Assembly: GCF_003419895.1 (NCBI RefSeq)
Contig: NZ_QPMM01000017.1
Location: 80,216 to 144,215 of the forward strand
Length of the DNA: 64,000 bases
Direction: 5' to 3'
Source: Chitinophaga silvatica
GTDB taxonomy: Bacteria > Bacteroidota > Bacteroidia > Chitinophagales > Chitinophagaceae
Numbering within the stretch: the stretch's first letter is position 1; every line of letters starts with the position of its first letter. The notes under the pieces were generated by a model, which saw only the letters and a list, made by a program, of their open reading frames with translations, had not been told where the DNA came from and did not search any database. This document shows, piece by piece, positions 17,686 to 26,673 of the stretch. A program made the position numbers and the translations under genes.

Positions 17686-18525
17686 ATGAAATTATACACC
17701 ATAGATACCGGCTTTTTTAAATTAGATGGTGGAGCTATGTTTGGCGTAGTTCCTAAAACTATCTGGAATAAACTGAACCCAGCCGATGAAAACAATCTTT
17801 GTTCCTGGGCGATGCGTTGCTTATTGATAGAAGATGGTAAACGTCTGATATTGGTAGATAATGGAATTGGGGATAAGCAGGATGCCAAATTCTTCAGCCA
17901 TTATTATTTGCATGGCGATGCTACCCTGGATAAATCACTGGCTGCCCATGGCTTTCATCGGGATGATATTACAGATGTTTTCCTGACCCATCTGCATTTC
18001 GACCACTGTGGCGGAAGCATAGTAAAACAAGGTGACAAACTCGTTCCTGCATTTAAAAATGCTACTTACTGGAGTAATGCAGACCATTGGAAATGGGCTA
18101 CCGAACCAAATGAGCGGGAGAAAGCCTCATTTCTAAAGGACAATATATTACCAATTCAGGAAAGTGGTCAGCTCAAATTTTTGGATCATCAAGATGGTGT
18201 CAGCTTCACTGACAATTTCTCTGTCAGATATGTAAATGGCCATACAGATGCTATGATGTTACCGCAAATTAACTATAAAGGAAAAACTATCCTTTATATG
18301 GCAGATCTGTTGCCATCAATAGGACATATACCGATCCCTTATATAATGGCTTACGATATGTTCCCGCTTACTACTTTGCAGGAGAAAAAAAGTTTTTTAA
18401 AGGAAGCGTTGGATAAGCAATACATCTTGTTCTTTGAGCATGATCCCGTTAATGAATGCTGTACCCTACAGCAAACAGATAAGGGCATCAGAGCAAACGA
18501 AACCTTTAAATTAAAAGATCTCTAG
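17686..18525 (+). CDS. MBL-fold hydrolase (AttM/YtnP-like)
   Basis: A 279-residue metallo-beta-lactamase-fold enzyme. The main metal site HLHFDHCGG (HxHxDH) is near residue 106, further ligands lie in GHTDAMMLP and YMADLLPS, and the final histidine is in LFFEHDPV. This pattern resembles N-acyl homoserine lactonase-like proteins (AttM/YtnP), but many relatives have other substrates. I chose ATG 17686 rather than an in-frame start at 17662, because the eight extra residues overlap the promoter box. Quorum quenching cannot be claimed from sequence alone. Confidence 0.82.
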   Translation: MKLYTIDTGFFKLDGGAMFGVVPKTIWNKLNPADENNLCSWAMRCLLIEDGKRLILVDNGIGDKQDAKFFSHYYLHGDATLDKSLAAHGFHRDDITDVFLTHLHFDHCGGSIVKQGDKLVPAFKNATYWSNADHWKWATEPNEREKASFLKDNILPIQESGQLKFLDHQDGVSFTDNFSVRYVNGHTDAMMLPQINYKGKTILYMADLLPSIGHIPIPYIMAYDMFPLTTLQEKKSFLKEALDKQYILFFEHDPVNECCTLQQTDKGIRANETFKLKDL

Positions 18526-18564
18526 CTTAGTGCTGTCAGTCTGTCACCTGCTTCAGGCCAGCAT

Positions 18565-18572
18565 TAAATTTG
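18565..18572 (+). promoter_or_regulatory. Putative -7 box for GroES-like gene
   Basis: TAAATTTG matches TAnnTTTG exactly, 13 bases before the ATG at 18586. This predicts a leader of only about 7-8 bases. No -33 box is clear. Confidence 0.45.
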
Positions 18573-18585
18573 ATAGAATGAACAC

Positions 18586-18966
18586 ATGGCTATTCATATA
18601 ACACCAGAGAATAAATTGAAAAAACTGATCGTTGTAGGTGATAGAGTGCTTATAAAACCTCTTACTCCGCATGACCGCACCAGTAGTGGTTTATATCTTC
18701 CTCCCGGCGTTCAGGAAAAAGAGAAGGTACAACGAGGTTATGTAATTAAAACAGGCCCCGGGTATGCTATTCCCCTCCCTGCCGATAGCGATGAAGCCTG
18801 GAAACCTGAAGAGGAGAAAGTAAAATATATCCCATTACAGGTTAAGGAAGGAGATTTGGCTATCTTCCTTGTAAGTGGTTCAACAGAGGTAGTTTATCAG
18901 GAAGAAACCTATTATATAGTTCCCCAGGGTGCAATTTTGATGTTGGAGAGAGAAGAAGATTTATAA
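18586..18966 (+). CDS. GroES-family co-chaperone, stand-alone
   Basis: A 126-residue protein with the GroES beta-barrel pattern: VVGDRVLIKPL at about 16-26, a mobile-loop-like segment RTSSGLYLPPGVQEKEKVQRG at about 31-51, and KTGPG after it. It is longer than canonical GroES (about 90-97 aa) because of an insert (about 63-80, rich in Pro/Glu/Lys) and a longer C-terminus. No groEL is adjacent. It probably acts as an accessory cochaperonin or as a GroES-fold protein with another partner. The palindromic element copy 2 starts 4 bases after its stop codon. Confidence 0.8.
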   Translation: MAIHITPENKLKKLIVVGDRVLIKPLTPHDRTSSGLYLPPGVQEKEKVQRGYVIKTGPGYAIPLPADSDEAWKPEEEKVKYIPLQVKEGDLAIFLVSGSTEVVYQEETYYIVPQGAILMLEREEDL

Positions 18967-18970
18967 TTGA

Positions 18971-19178
18971 TTTTCTCGCAAAGGCGCAAAGATTAATATT
19001 AAGGCGCAAAGGACTTTTAAAAATAAGGATCGAAGCGGATATTATTAAGAACTGCTGGAAAGTTTTTATTCTAAATAGAAACTAGTCAGACATCCTTAAT
19101 AATATCCACTTCGATCTTTATTTTTCTTAAAAAAACCCTTTGCGCCTTAATATTAATCTTTGCGCCTTTGCGAGAAAA
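18971..19178. repeat. Long palindromic element, copy 2
   Basis: A 208-base near-palindrome. The outer 42-base arms start TTTTCTCGCAAAGGCGCAAA and pair perfectly (18971-19012 with 19137-19178). An inner pair (around AATAAGGATCGAAGCGG and its partner near 19099-19125) is nearly perfect. It shares with copy 1 the TTTCTCGCAA terminus, the AAAGATTAATATTAAG block, the ATAAGGATCGAAGCG block and the central TAGAAAC-AGTCAG block. It lies between co-directional genes, so a terminator role is less obvious than for copy 1. A folded transcript would be one long hairpin of about 85 bp. Confidence 0.82.
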
Positions 19179-19216
19179 CTCTTTTTTGTTTTTATTATCT
19201 TCATAAAAAAATACTC

Positions 19217-20773
19217 ATGGCCAATCAGGATGCATTTCTCGAATACATTAAAAACGGCTACTCATTTAAAGGAGAGCATTTTAGGTTAGGATGTGCGATG
19301 TTGAATGGTGAAGTTGTTCCGGGTGCCGACGTTTATTTACCGTTAAAAACCTTGAACCGTCATGGCCTGATTGCTGGAGCCACCGGAACCGGTAAAACAA
19401 AAACCCTTCAGATTATTGCTGAAGGTCTTAGCGATGCCAGTGTTCCTGTATTGCTTATGGATATTAAGGGCGATTTAAGTGGCATTGCTGCCGCCGGTAC
19501 AGACAGCCCCAAAATTGAAGAACGGTATAAGTTAATTGGAGGTTCCTGGAGCCCTGCTGCCTACCCTGCTGAACTTCTTTCTTTAAGCCAGGAAAAAGGA
19601 GTACGCCTACGAGCCACCGTCAGCGAATTTGGCCCTATTCTCCTTTCAAAAATATTAGAACTCAACGATACGCAGGCAGGGCTTGTAGCCATGCTATTTA
19701 AATATTGCGACGATAACAAACTTCCACTGCTAGACCTGAAAGACTTCAAAAAAGTTCTGCAATACTCCAGCGATGAGGGAAAAGCCGATCTGGAAAAGGA
19801 CTACGGTAAAATATCTACTACCTCTACGGGTACAATCCTTAGAAAAGTAATTGAACTGGAACAACAGGGCGCAGATTTGTTTTTCGGAGAAAGATCATTT
19901 GAAGTAGATGATCTGATGCGGATCAGCGATGATGGCAGAGGTATTATTTCTATCCTGAGAGTAAACGATATACAGGACAAGCCTAAACTTTTCTCCACAT
20001 TCATGCTTAGCCTGCTGGCCGAACTTTATGCAACCATGCCTGAAGAAGGAGATCTTGATAAACCTAAGCTGGTAATGTTTATAGACGAAGCTCACCTCAT
20101 CTTTAATGAAGCCAGTGATGCGTTGCTTAAACAAATAGATACAATAATAAAACTCATTCGCTCAAAAGGAATCGGGATATTTTTCTGCACTCAAAATCCA
20201 ATGGATGTTCCGGCATCTGTTCTGGGCCAATTAGGATTGAAAGTACAACATGCCCTGAGAGCCTTTACAGCTAATGATCGCAAAACCATCAAACAAACAG
20301 CTGAAAACTATCCGCTTTCAGATTTTTATAAAACAGATGAACTGTTAACTCAGATTGGAATTGGGGAAGCGCTGATTACCTGTTTAAACGAAAAAGGCAT
20401 TCCTACCCCTTTAGCCGCTACGATGCTGGTATCGCCTCGTTCAAGGATGGATGTACTTACACCGACTGAAATAGACGCAATTGTGAATAATTCAAAGCTT
20501 GTGAAAAAGTATAGTGAGGTAATAGATAATGAGAGCGCTTATGAGATTCTCACAGCTAAGCTGCAGGAAGCAGCCGATAAAACAGCTAATACCTCCAATC
20601 AGAATACAACGAGCGGTAGTTCTCAGAAAAAGGAAAAAGGATTTCTGGAAGAAGTATTGAATAGCCCGGCAGCCCGCCAGGCTGGGCGTACTGCCGCCAG
20701 CGTTATTACCCGGAGCATACTGGGAGCTTTAGGATTAGGCGGTAGAAGCAAAAAAGGGAAAAGTTGGTTTTAA
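19217..20773 (+). CDS. HerA-like / DUF853 ATPase
   Basis: A 518-residue P-loop ATPase of the YjgR/DUF853 group, related to HerA-FtsK helicases. Walker A is GATGTGKTK at about residues 53-61, and Walker B with the catalytic glutamate is LVMFIDEAHLIF. A polar linker (about 460-485, Thr/Asn/Ser-rich) leads to a Gly-rich basic C-terminus (ALGLGGRSKKGKSWF). HerA relatives pump DNA with NurA in archaea; the bacterial DUF853 role is not established. I start it at ATG 19217, since the earlier in-frame start lies inside the palindromic element. Confidence 0.85.
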   Translation: MANQDAFLEYIKNGYSFKGEHFRLGCAMLNGEVVPGADVYLPLKTLNRHGLIAGATGTGKTKTLQIIAEGLSDASVPVLLMDIKGDLSGIAAAGTDSPKIEERYKLIGGSWSPAAYPAELLSLSQEKGVRLRATVSEFGPILLSKILELNDTQAGLVAMLFKYCDDNKLPLLDLKDFKKVLQYSSDEGKADLEKDYGKISTTSTGTILRKVIELEQQGADLFFGERSFEVDDLMRISDDGRGIISILRVNDIQDKPKLFSTFMLSLLAELYATMPEEGDLDKPKLVMFIDEAHLIFNEASDALLKQIDTIIKLIRSKGIGIFFCTQNPMDVPASVLGQLGLKVQHALRAFTANDRKTIKQTAENYPLSDFYKTDELLTQIGIGEALITCLNEKGIPTPLAATMLVSPRSRMDVLTPTEIDAIVNNSKLVKKYSEVIDNESAYEILTAKLQEAADKTANTSNQNTTSGSSQKKEKGFLEEVLNSPAARQAGRTAASVITRSILGALGLGGRSKKGKSWF

Positions 20774-20803
20774 AACGATAGTAAAATATATAGCACAAAA
20801 AGT

Positions 20804-21856
20804 ATGAGTAAAGTTATTAAAACGGGCGTATGCTCGTATGGCATGTCTGGCCAGATTTTCCATGCTCCGTTCCTGCACGTAAATCCAGGATTTGAATTTA
20901 CTGCAGTAATGGAAAGAAGCAAAAACCTGGCACAGGAACGCTATCCGGATGTAAAAGTTTATAGAAGCATCGAAGAAATGCTGGCAGATAAAACTTTAGA
21001 GCTTATTGTAGTAAATACTCCTAACTACACCCACTACGAATATGCTAAAGCCGCACTGGAAGCAGGTAAGAATGTAATCGTAGAAAAACCCTTCACAGTA
21101 CATTCTGCCGAAGGTAAAGAACTGGCGCAACTGGCTAAATCAAAAGGATTATTACTGAGCGTATACCACAATCGTCGTTACGACAGCGATTATAAAGTAG
21201 TTAAGAAAGTAATTGAATCAGGTCAGTTAGGTGATGTACTGGAAGCAGAAATCCACTACGATCGATTTAAAGAAGAACTTAGCTACAAGAAACATAAAGA
21301 AGTTGGTGGTGCTGGTACCGGAGCATTATATGATCTGGGCTCTCACCTGATAGATCAGGTATTAACGATCTTTGGAATGCCTAAATCTGTGTGGGCCGAT
21401 ATCCGTATCATTCGCAAAGATTCAATTGTTGATGATTATTTTGAATTGGTGCTCTATTACGATAATTTACGTGCCCGCGTAAAGTGCAGCTACCTCGTAA
21501 GAGAAGCATTACCTGCATACCAGATCCATGGCCGCATTGGTTCCTTCATCAAAACCAAATCCGATATCCAGGAAGCTCAGTTACAAAGAGGATTATTCCC
21601 TAACAGTCCGGACTGGGGTGCAGAAGCTCCGCATGAATGGGGTTTGTTGCACACAGAAATAAACGGAAAGGTGGTGAAAGAATTTGTTCCGGGCGGGAGT
21701 GGTAATTATATGGATTACTACCAGGGAATTTATGAAGCCATTGCCAATAATGCACCGAATCCTGTATTACCAGAAGATGCAATAAGAGTTGTTGAAGTTA
21801 TTGAAGCAGCGTTTGAAAGCAGTGAAACTGGTAAAGTAGTGCATCTATCTAAATAA
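20804..21856 (+). CDS. Gfo/Idh/MocA-family oxidoreductase
   Basis: NAD(P)-dependent oxidoreductase of 350 aa. The N-terminal Rossmann fold starts at KTGVCSYGMSGQIFHAPFL (a family variant of GxGxxG), and the family motif VEKPFTV, with its catalytic-site lysine, is near residue 95. The C-terminal domain starts around 125 with the substrate-binding face (YDLGSHLIDQVL). The length is standard. Family members act on sugars, inositols or bile pigments; the substrate here cannot be told. It is 30 bases after the HerA-like gene and convergent with recQ. Confidence 0.88.
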   Translation: MSKVIKTGVCSYGMSGQIFHAPFLHVNPGFEFTAVMERSKNLAQERYPDVKVYRSIEEMLADKTLELIVVNTPNYTHYEYAKAALEAGKNVIVEKPFTVHSAEGKELAQLAKSKGLLLSVYHNRRYDSDYKVVKKVIESGQLGDVLEAEIHYDRFKEELSYKKHKEVGGAGTGALYDLGSHLIDQVLTIFGMPKSVWADIRIIRKDSIVDDYFELVLYYDNLRARVKCSYLVREALPAYQIHGRIGSFIKTKSDIQEAQLQRGLFPNSPDWGAEAPHEWGLLHTEINGKVVKEFVPGGSGNYMDYYQGIYEAIANNAPNPVLPEDAIRVVEVIEAAFESSETGKVVHLSK

Positions 21857-21885
21857 AAATTATACTAAAATCCGCTGTTGTTCTT

Positions 21886-23844
21886 TTATAAAAGGCGGCG
21901 GCGGATTTTTGAATATTCTCCAGCCTCACTACGTATTACAACACCTTCGCTATTCAGAAATTGCAAAACCTCCAGCAGATGATGAACAGCGACTCCGGAG
22001 AATTTTCCCTGTAAGCCACTAAGCAATAACGCATCTTTTTCCAATACAGCAATTACTTCTTCTGTTAAACGCTTAAAATCCTGCCGGGTAAAGGGAGCTT
22101 GTTTCTTTTGAATACAAATATCACATACACCGCAAGGTTCTGTATCCCTTTCTCCAAAGTAGTTTACCAATTGAACAGTGCGGCAGTTACTTTTATTTCT
22201 GACATAAGCAATCATCGCATCAAGTCTCTCTATGTAGGCTTTTTTACGAATTTCAACTTTAGTCATGTTGATGTGGAGCCGTGCTGCCGAGCAGCGTTCC
22301 TGTAAAAAACAGATCTGCGGACTATCGCGGCGGGGTTGATATTGCAGGATTCCAGCCTGATTTAACTGATTCAGGGATGTAATAATTTCATCTTCCTCAA
22401 TCAGGAGCAACCGGCTAATTTGTCTTTCATAGATTGGTACTTCATTATCGAAGATCCCTTCATAGGTTCTCAACAATGTTTTAATAATTTCTTCCAGCGC
22501 CGGATAGTTAGCCTCAAATTCGTATAGTGTTTCTTTTTCAACAAGGAACATCGCTTTGGAAGGAAGTAATACGCTTTCACTCAGCTGCACTAATCCTTCC
22601 TGTTCCAGTAACTTGATGGCGCTATAAACGAGGGTAAGATTCAGTTGAAATGTGCGGGCAAAATCATTGATTTCGAAATCGAAGTATTCGCCTTCTGCGC
22701 TACCAACAGGGATTTGGAGGTAGTTAACAATTGCCTGGTATACGGTTCTTACTGTTTCCAGGTTAGGGAATTGCAGATCAACCCGGCCAAGCATTTCTGT
22801 TAATTCATCATCATTAAAAAGGGCAACAGCATAAGCTTTTTGTTCATCCCTTCCTGCCCGCCCGGCTTCCTGATAATATGCTTCGAGGCTATCGGGAGTA
22901 TCGAAGTGGATTACAATTCGTACATCCGGCTTATCGATTCCCATTCCGAAAGCATTGGTACAAACCATTACCCTGGTTTCATTATTAATCCAGGCTTCCT
23001 GCCTTGCATTCCTATCGGCCTGTGGTAAGCCTGCATGATAGAAGCTGGCAGAAATTCCCTGCATTTGAAGCAAATCTGCAATTTCTTTGGTACGGCGACG
23101 GTTACGACAATAAACGATGCCACAACCTTCTACTTTAGACAGGATATGCTGTATTTTATTGATTTTAGTACTTTCTTCCAGCACACTATAAGACAGGTTG
23201 GACCTGGCAAAGCTTTTCGTAAAAACCTTAGGATCTTTCAATAAAAGCTTCTCACAAATATCTTTCTGAACTTTAGGTGTGGCAGAAGCAGTAAGTGCTA
23301 AAACAGGTGCATCGGGGAAAAAGCTACGGATATCGGCAATCTGTAAATAGGCCGGTCTGAAATCGTAGCCCCATTGAGAAATACAGTGAGCCTCATCTAC
23401 CGCTATCAGATTTACCGGCAATCCATCACAATAGGTCTGAAACAGCTTACTCTGTAAGCGTTCGGGAGATACATATAAAAACTTGCATTTTCCACGTCTC
23501 GCCGCTTCCAACACCCTTTCAACTTCCTGGAATGGCATTCCCGAATAGATAGCATACGCTGTTATATTCTTGCGCTTAAGGTTGGCTACCTGATCTTTCA
23601 TCAAAGCAATGAGCGGGGTAACAACCAGGCAGATGCCAGGGCGCATTAATGCAGGTACCTGAAAGCAAATCGATTTTCCACCACCGGTAGGTAACAAAGC
23701 CAGTGTATCTTGTTTTGCAAGAATAGCATTGATAATATCTTCCTGTAAGGGCCGAAACTGCTGGTATCCCCAATATAGTTTTAATATGGTAGCCGGAGAA
23801 TTCAAAAATAATCTAATGGTTACGCGCGAAGATACGCATTTCAC
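21886..23844 (-). CDS. recQ: ATP-dependent DNA helicase RecQ
   Basis: 3'-to-5' helicase of 652 aa for recombination and fork repair. Walker A LPTGGGKS (51-58), DEAH at 150-153 in AVDEAHCISQWGYDFRP, and motif VI in YYQEAGRAGRDE are all visible. A zinc-binding RecQ-Ct region has the cysteines of NCRTVQ and PCGVCDIC, and a winged helix follows. No clear HRDC domain is seen. The start is uncertain: position 23844 is a GTG, and an in-frame TTG at 23805 (giving a product beginning with NSPATILKLYWG after the initiator) fits family N-termini better. Confidence 0.94.
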   Translation of the reverse strand: MKCVSSRVTIRLFLNSPATILKLYWGYQQFRPLQEDIINAILAKQDTLALLPTGGGKSICFQVPALMRPGICLVVTPLIALMKDQVANLKRKNITAYAIYSGMPFQEVERVLEAARRGKCKFLYVSPERLQSKLFQTYCDGLPVNLIAVDEAHCISQWGYDFRPAYLQIADIRSFFPDAPVLALTASATPKVQKDICEKLLLKDPKVFTKSFARSNLSYSVLEESTKINKIQHILSKVEGCGIVYCRNRRRTKEIADLLQMQGISASFYHAGLPQADRNARQEAWINNETRVMVCTNAFGMGIDKPDVRIVIHFDTPDSLEAYYQEAGRAGRDEQKAYAVALFNDDELTEMLGRVDLQFPNLETVRTVYQAIVNYLQIPVGSAEGEYFDFEINDFARTFQLNLTLVYSAIKLLEQEGLVQLSESVLLPSKAMFLVEKETLYEFEANYPALEEIIKTLLRTYEGIFDNEVPIYERQISRLLLIEEDEIITSLNQLNQAGILQYQPRRDSPQICFLQERCSAARLHINMTKVEIRKKAYIERLDAMIAYVRNKSNCRTVQLVNYFGERDTEPCGVCDICIQKKQAPFTRQDFKRLTEEVIAVLEKDALLLSGLQGKFSGVAVHHLLEVLQFLNSEGVVIRSEAGEYSKIRRRLL

Positions 23845-23853
23845 TCCACTGGC

Positions 23854-25959
23854 CTATTTGGAAACATTTTTATAACGTAACCTTACAGAATTCACTGCCA
23901 ATATAAGATCAGAGAGCCCCATAACTCCGGCTCCGATAATCGGGTTTAATAGTCCGAGTGCGGCAACCGGGATGGCTACAACATTGTAAATAAAGGCCCA
24001 GAATAAGTTTTGTTTAATTGTAAGATAGGTATGCTTTCCAAGGCCTAATGCTAAAGGCAACGCTCCGAGATTATTATTCAGTAAAAGCACATTGGCACTT
24101 TGCATGGCAACCTGAGTGGCATCACTGAGTGAAACGCCGATAGTTGCTTTAGCCAGAGCAGGAGCATCGTTGATGCCATCACCTACCATAACAGTAGGAG
24201 CAATTTCCATTAGTCGTGCTATTTGCTCTAATTTCTGGTCGGGAGTTTGCTCGGCGTATACTTCCCTGATACCCAGTTTTCCTGCCAGTTCAGAGCATTT
24301 GCGGCTGGTATCTCCACTGAGTAAAATAGGTTTGATCCCTACCTGTAAAAGTTGCTGAATTACCGTTGCTGCTTCGGGTCTGATCTCATCTGTAAAATCG
24401 ATCCATCCAACCAGTTCATTGTTTTTCAGCAGGTATAGATTATGGCTATCGTCTGTCGTTACCTGGTTTGCCAGTTTAAATGATCCCAGCTGCCATTGAT
24501 TTCCATCCTTGTCTTGAGCTTTCATGCCAAGACCTTTATGTTCCCTGATCTGTTGCAGGGTTAGGGCTGGCGATTTCCATGCTTTAACGATGGATTTAGC
24601 AATTGGGTGAGAGGAATATTTTTCGAGGCTATATACGATCTGTTTAAATTCTTCTTCAGTCATTCCACTGAAGTGGTAAGCATTGAGTTGTAGTTTGCCG
24701 GTAGTAAGGGTTCCGGTTTTATCAAACACTACCTGTTTAATGTTTTTGAACATTTCGAGGGTATGGCCTCCTTTAATCAGAATTCCTTTTTTCGCGGCCC
24801 TTCCTAATCCTACCATTACAGCAGCCGGAGTAGCCAGTCCCATTGCACAAGGGCAGGAAATCACCAGCACGGCTATGCTACGCATCATTGCAGAAGAGAA
24901 AGGAATCTGACCAATAAAATACCAGCCAAGGAAAGTTACAAGCGAAATACTTAATACCAGCGGTACAAAAATGGAACTGATTTTGTCGGCCAGTTTTTGC
25001 ATAGGTGGTTTATCGGCCTGGGCTTGTTTTACCAATTCTATAATATAAGACAGCACTGTATCTTTACCTGTAGCAGTAACAAACATCTTAATACTACCTT
25101 CTTCAAGCAGGGTGCCTCCAATTACTTTATCGTTTATGCTTTTGGCAACAGGAGCACTTTCTCCTGATATCATAGATTCATTGACATGCCCATTTCCCCA
25201 ATAGATAGTACCATCCATTGGAATCTGGTCGCCGGTATTTACCAGTACGCAATCACCTGACTTCAGTGTGCGGTTATCTACTTCTGATATGTGTTCGTGG
25301 CCATGATCTGTATTGATCAGCTTTGCAGTTGTAATCTGCATCTTAGCCAGTTCGGTAATAGCGGATGTAGTTTGTTTTACAGATTTTTCTTCTAATAGAT
25401 TGCCCAGGAATACTAATGTTATAATAGCGGCAGTAGTTTCAAAGAAGAGATAATCGGTTTGTTTGAATACCAGAGTGCCAATGAGGCTATAAATAAATGC
25501 AGCAGAAGCTCCCAGGCTGACTAATACATCCATATTAGCCAATCTGTTGGCCAGGGATCTGTAGGCACTTTTGCCGAAATGCAACATTCCCGTTATATAT
25601 ACCGGGAGTGTAAGTGTTAATTGTACCCAGGGGTTATGCAGCCAGGACCAGTTTACCCACATATGAAGTAGCAGGGGCAACGTGAATATGGCGCAGAAAA
25701 CAAATTTAAAACCCAGGGTAGTATAGAATGGAACATTTTTAACTGTAGTATCTTCAGGTAGTACTACCCTAAAACCCAGTTGATTAATTCCTGCTAATAT
25801 TTCGGTTGAATCGGCATTTTCGGGAGCAATAAAACTCACTTCTTCGGTGGCGAAGCTTACGTTCACCTCCTGCATCCCTTTTTTCTCCAGATATTTTGAA
25901 ACACTCAAGGCACAATTGGTGCAATGCATGCCTTCAACCTTACAATTTATGGCTGTCAT
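23854..25959 (-). CDS. copA: Copper-translocating P1B-type ATPase
   Basis: Inner-membrane heavy-metal exporter of 701 aa. One N-terminal HMA domain carries GMHCTNC (Cys13, Cys16). The intramembrane metal site SCPCAMG (Cys369, Cys371) is the Cu+-type CPC. Phosphorylated Asp413 is in DKTGTLTTGK, the actuator loop is SGES, the SHPIAKS motif follows, and the hinge GDGINDAPAL is near residue 617. About eight membrane helices are present. A His/Asp-rich stretch (NTDHGHEH, about 216-223) is unusual for the loop and might bind metal. It ends 9 bases before the recQ start region, so both may be co-transcribed. Copper rather than silver or zinc is inferred from CPC. Confidence 0.93.
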   Translation of the reverse strand: MTAINCKVEGMHCTNCALSVSKYLEKKGMQEVNVSFATEEVSFIAPENADSTEILAGINQLGFRVVLPEDTTVKNVPFYTTLGFKFVFCAIFTLPLLLHMWVNWSWLHNPWVQLTLTLPVYITGMLHFGKSAYRSLANRLANMDVLVSLGASAAFIYSLIGTLVFKQTDYLFFETTAAIITLVFLGNLLEEKSVKQTTSAITELAKMQITTAKLINTDHGHEHISEVDNRTLKSGDCVLVNTGDQIPMDGTIYWGNGHVNESMISGESAPVAKSINDKVIGGTLLEEGSIKMFVTATGKDTVLSYIIELVKQAQADKPPMQKLADKISSIFVPLVLSISLVTFLGWYFIGQIPFSSAMMRSIAVLVISCPCAMGLATPAAVMVGLGRAAKKGILIKGGHTLEMFKNIKQVVFDKTGTLTTGKLQLNAYHFSGMTEEEFKQIVYSLEKYSSHPIAKSIVKAWKSPALTLQQIREHKGLGMKAQDKDGNQWQLGSFKLANQVTTDDSHNLYLLKNNELVGWIDFTDEIRPEAATVIQQLLQVGIKPILLSGDTSRKCSELAGKLGIREVYAEQTPDQKLEQIARLMEIAPTVMVGDGINDAPALAKATIGVSLSDATQVAMQSANVLLLNNNLGALPLALGLGKHTYLTIKQNLFWAFIYNVVAIPVAALGLLNPIIGAGVMGLSDLILAVNSVRLRYKNVSK

Positions 25960-26193
25960 TTCCCTTTTTCCTCCGTTCTTACAAAGTTATTCGTTGATGG
26001 ATGAATTGGGTAAAATATTAATGCAACAAAGACGCATTTAGACTTGCTATCTAAATATTTATAAATCAATATATAAAAATATTAAAAAAACATATACTAT
26101 AATAGTATCTCAATGTAAATCAATCAATTAACAAAGTCGGGCTCGTAAAAATATGACTATAACTCATCAGGCAGGAAATCTTTAAATTCGCAG

Positions 26194-26631
26194 ATGCAAT
26201 GGACTTTCACGTTGGATCAGTTAGCTGTTATAGCTAAAGAATTTTGGGATAAATATCCGGAGAAAAGAGTGTTCACCTTAACAGGCGCCATGGGAGCGGG
26301 AAAAACGACTTTAGTAAAAGCTTTATGTGCAGCAAAGGGAGTTGCCGATACTACCGCCAGTCCAACCTTTTCTATCATTAACGAATATGGGTACAGAGAT
26401 GAAAATGGGAACCCCCGACAGCTATTTCATCTGGATTTGTACAGGCTTAAGGATGAGGATGATGCAATCAGTGCAGGGGTGGAAGACACTTTATACCAGG
26501 ATGCTATTTGTTTTGTTGAATGGCCTGATATAGTTGCTGGAATGTTACCGGAAGACACGGTTCATCTTCAAATTGAGGTGCAATCAGACCAAAAAAGGAT
26601 ATTAAGTGAAATAACATCCTCTACTAAATAA
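26194..26631 (+). CDS. tsaE: tRNA threonylcarbamoyladenosine ATPase TsaE
   Basis: ATPase (145 aa) of the TsaB-TsaD-TsaE complex that forms t6A at position 37 of ANN-decoding tRNAs. Walker A is GAMGAGKT at 31-38; ASPTFSIINEY and the FVEWPD motif are typical of the family. A TAAATTCG box (one mismatch to the -7 consensus) ends at 26190, which would give a nearly leaderless transcript. It sits upstream of ald with its own box between the two. Confidence 0.93.
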   Translation: MQWTFTLDQLAVIAKEFWDKYPEKRVFTLTGAMGAGKTTLVKALCAAKGVADTTASPTFSIINEYGYRDENGNPRQLFHLDLYRLKDEDDAISAGVEDTLYQDAICFVEWPDIVAGMLPEDTVHLQIEVQSDQKRILSEITSSTK

Positions 26632-26633
26632 CG

Positions 26634-26641
26634 TATCTTTG
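26634..26641 (+). promoter_or_regulatory. Putative -7 box for ald
   Basis: TATCTTTG fits TAnnTTTG exactly, just past the tsaE stop and 32 bases before the ald ATG. No convincing -33 element is seen. Confidence 0.4.
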
Positions 26642-26673
26642 AATTCTTCGATATTAAAACAATAAACCGTTTT

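Noticed and set aside
19160..19216. Upstream in-frame start for the HerA-like ATPase
   Set aside because: The 19 extra residues come from the right arm of the palindromic element and the spacer; the ATG at 19217 gives a native-looking N-terminus.
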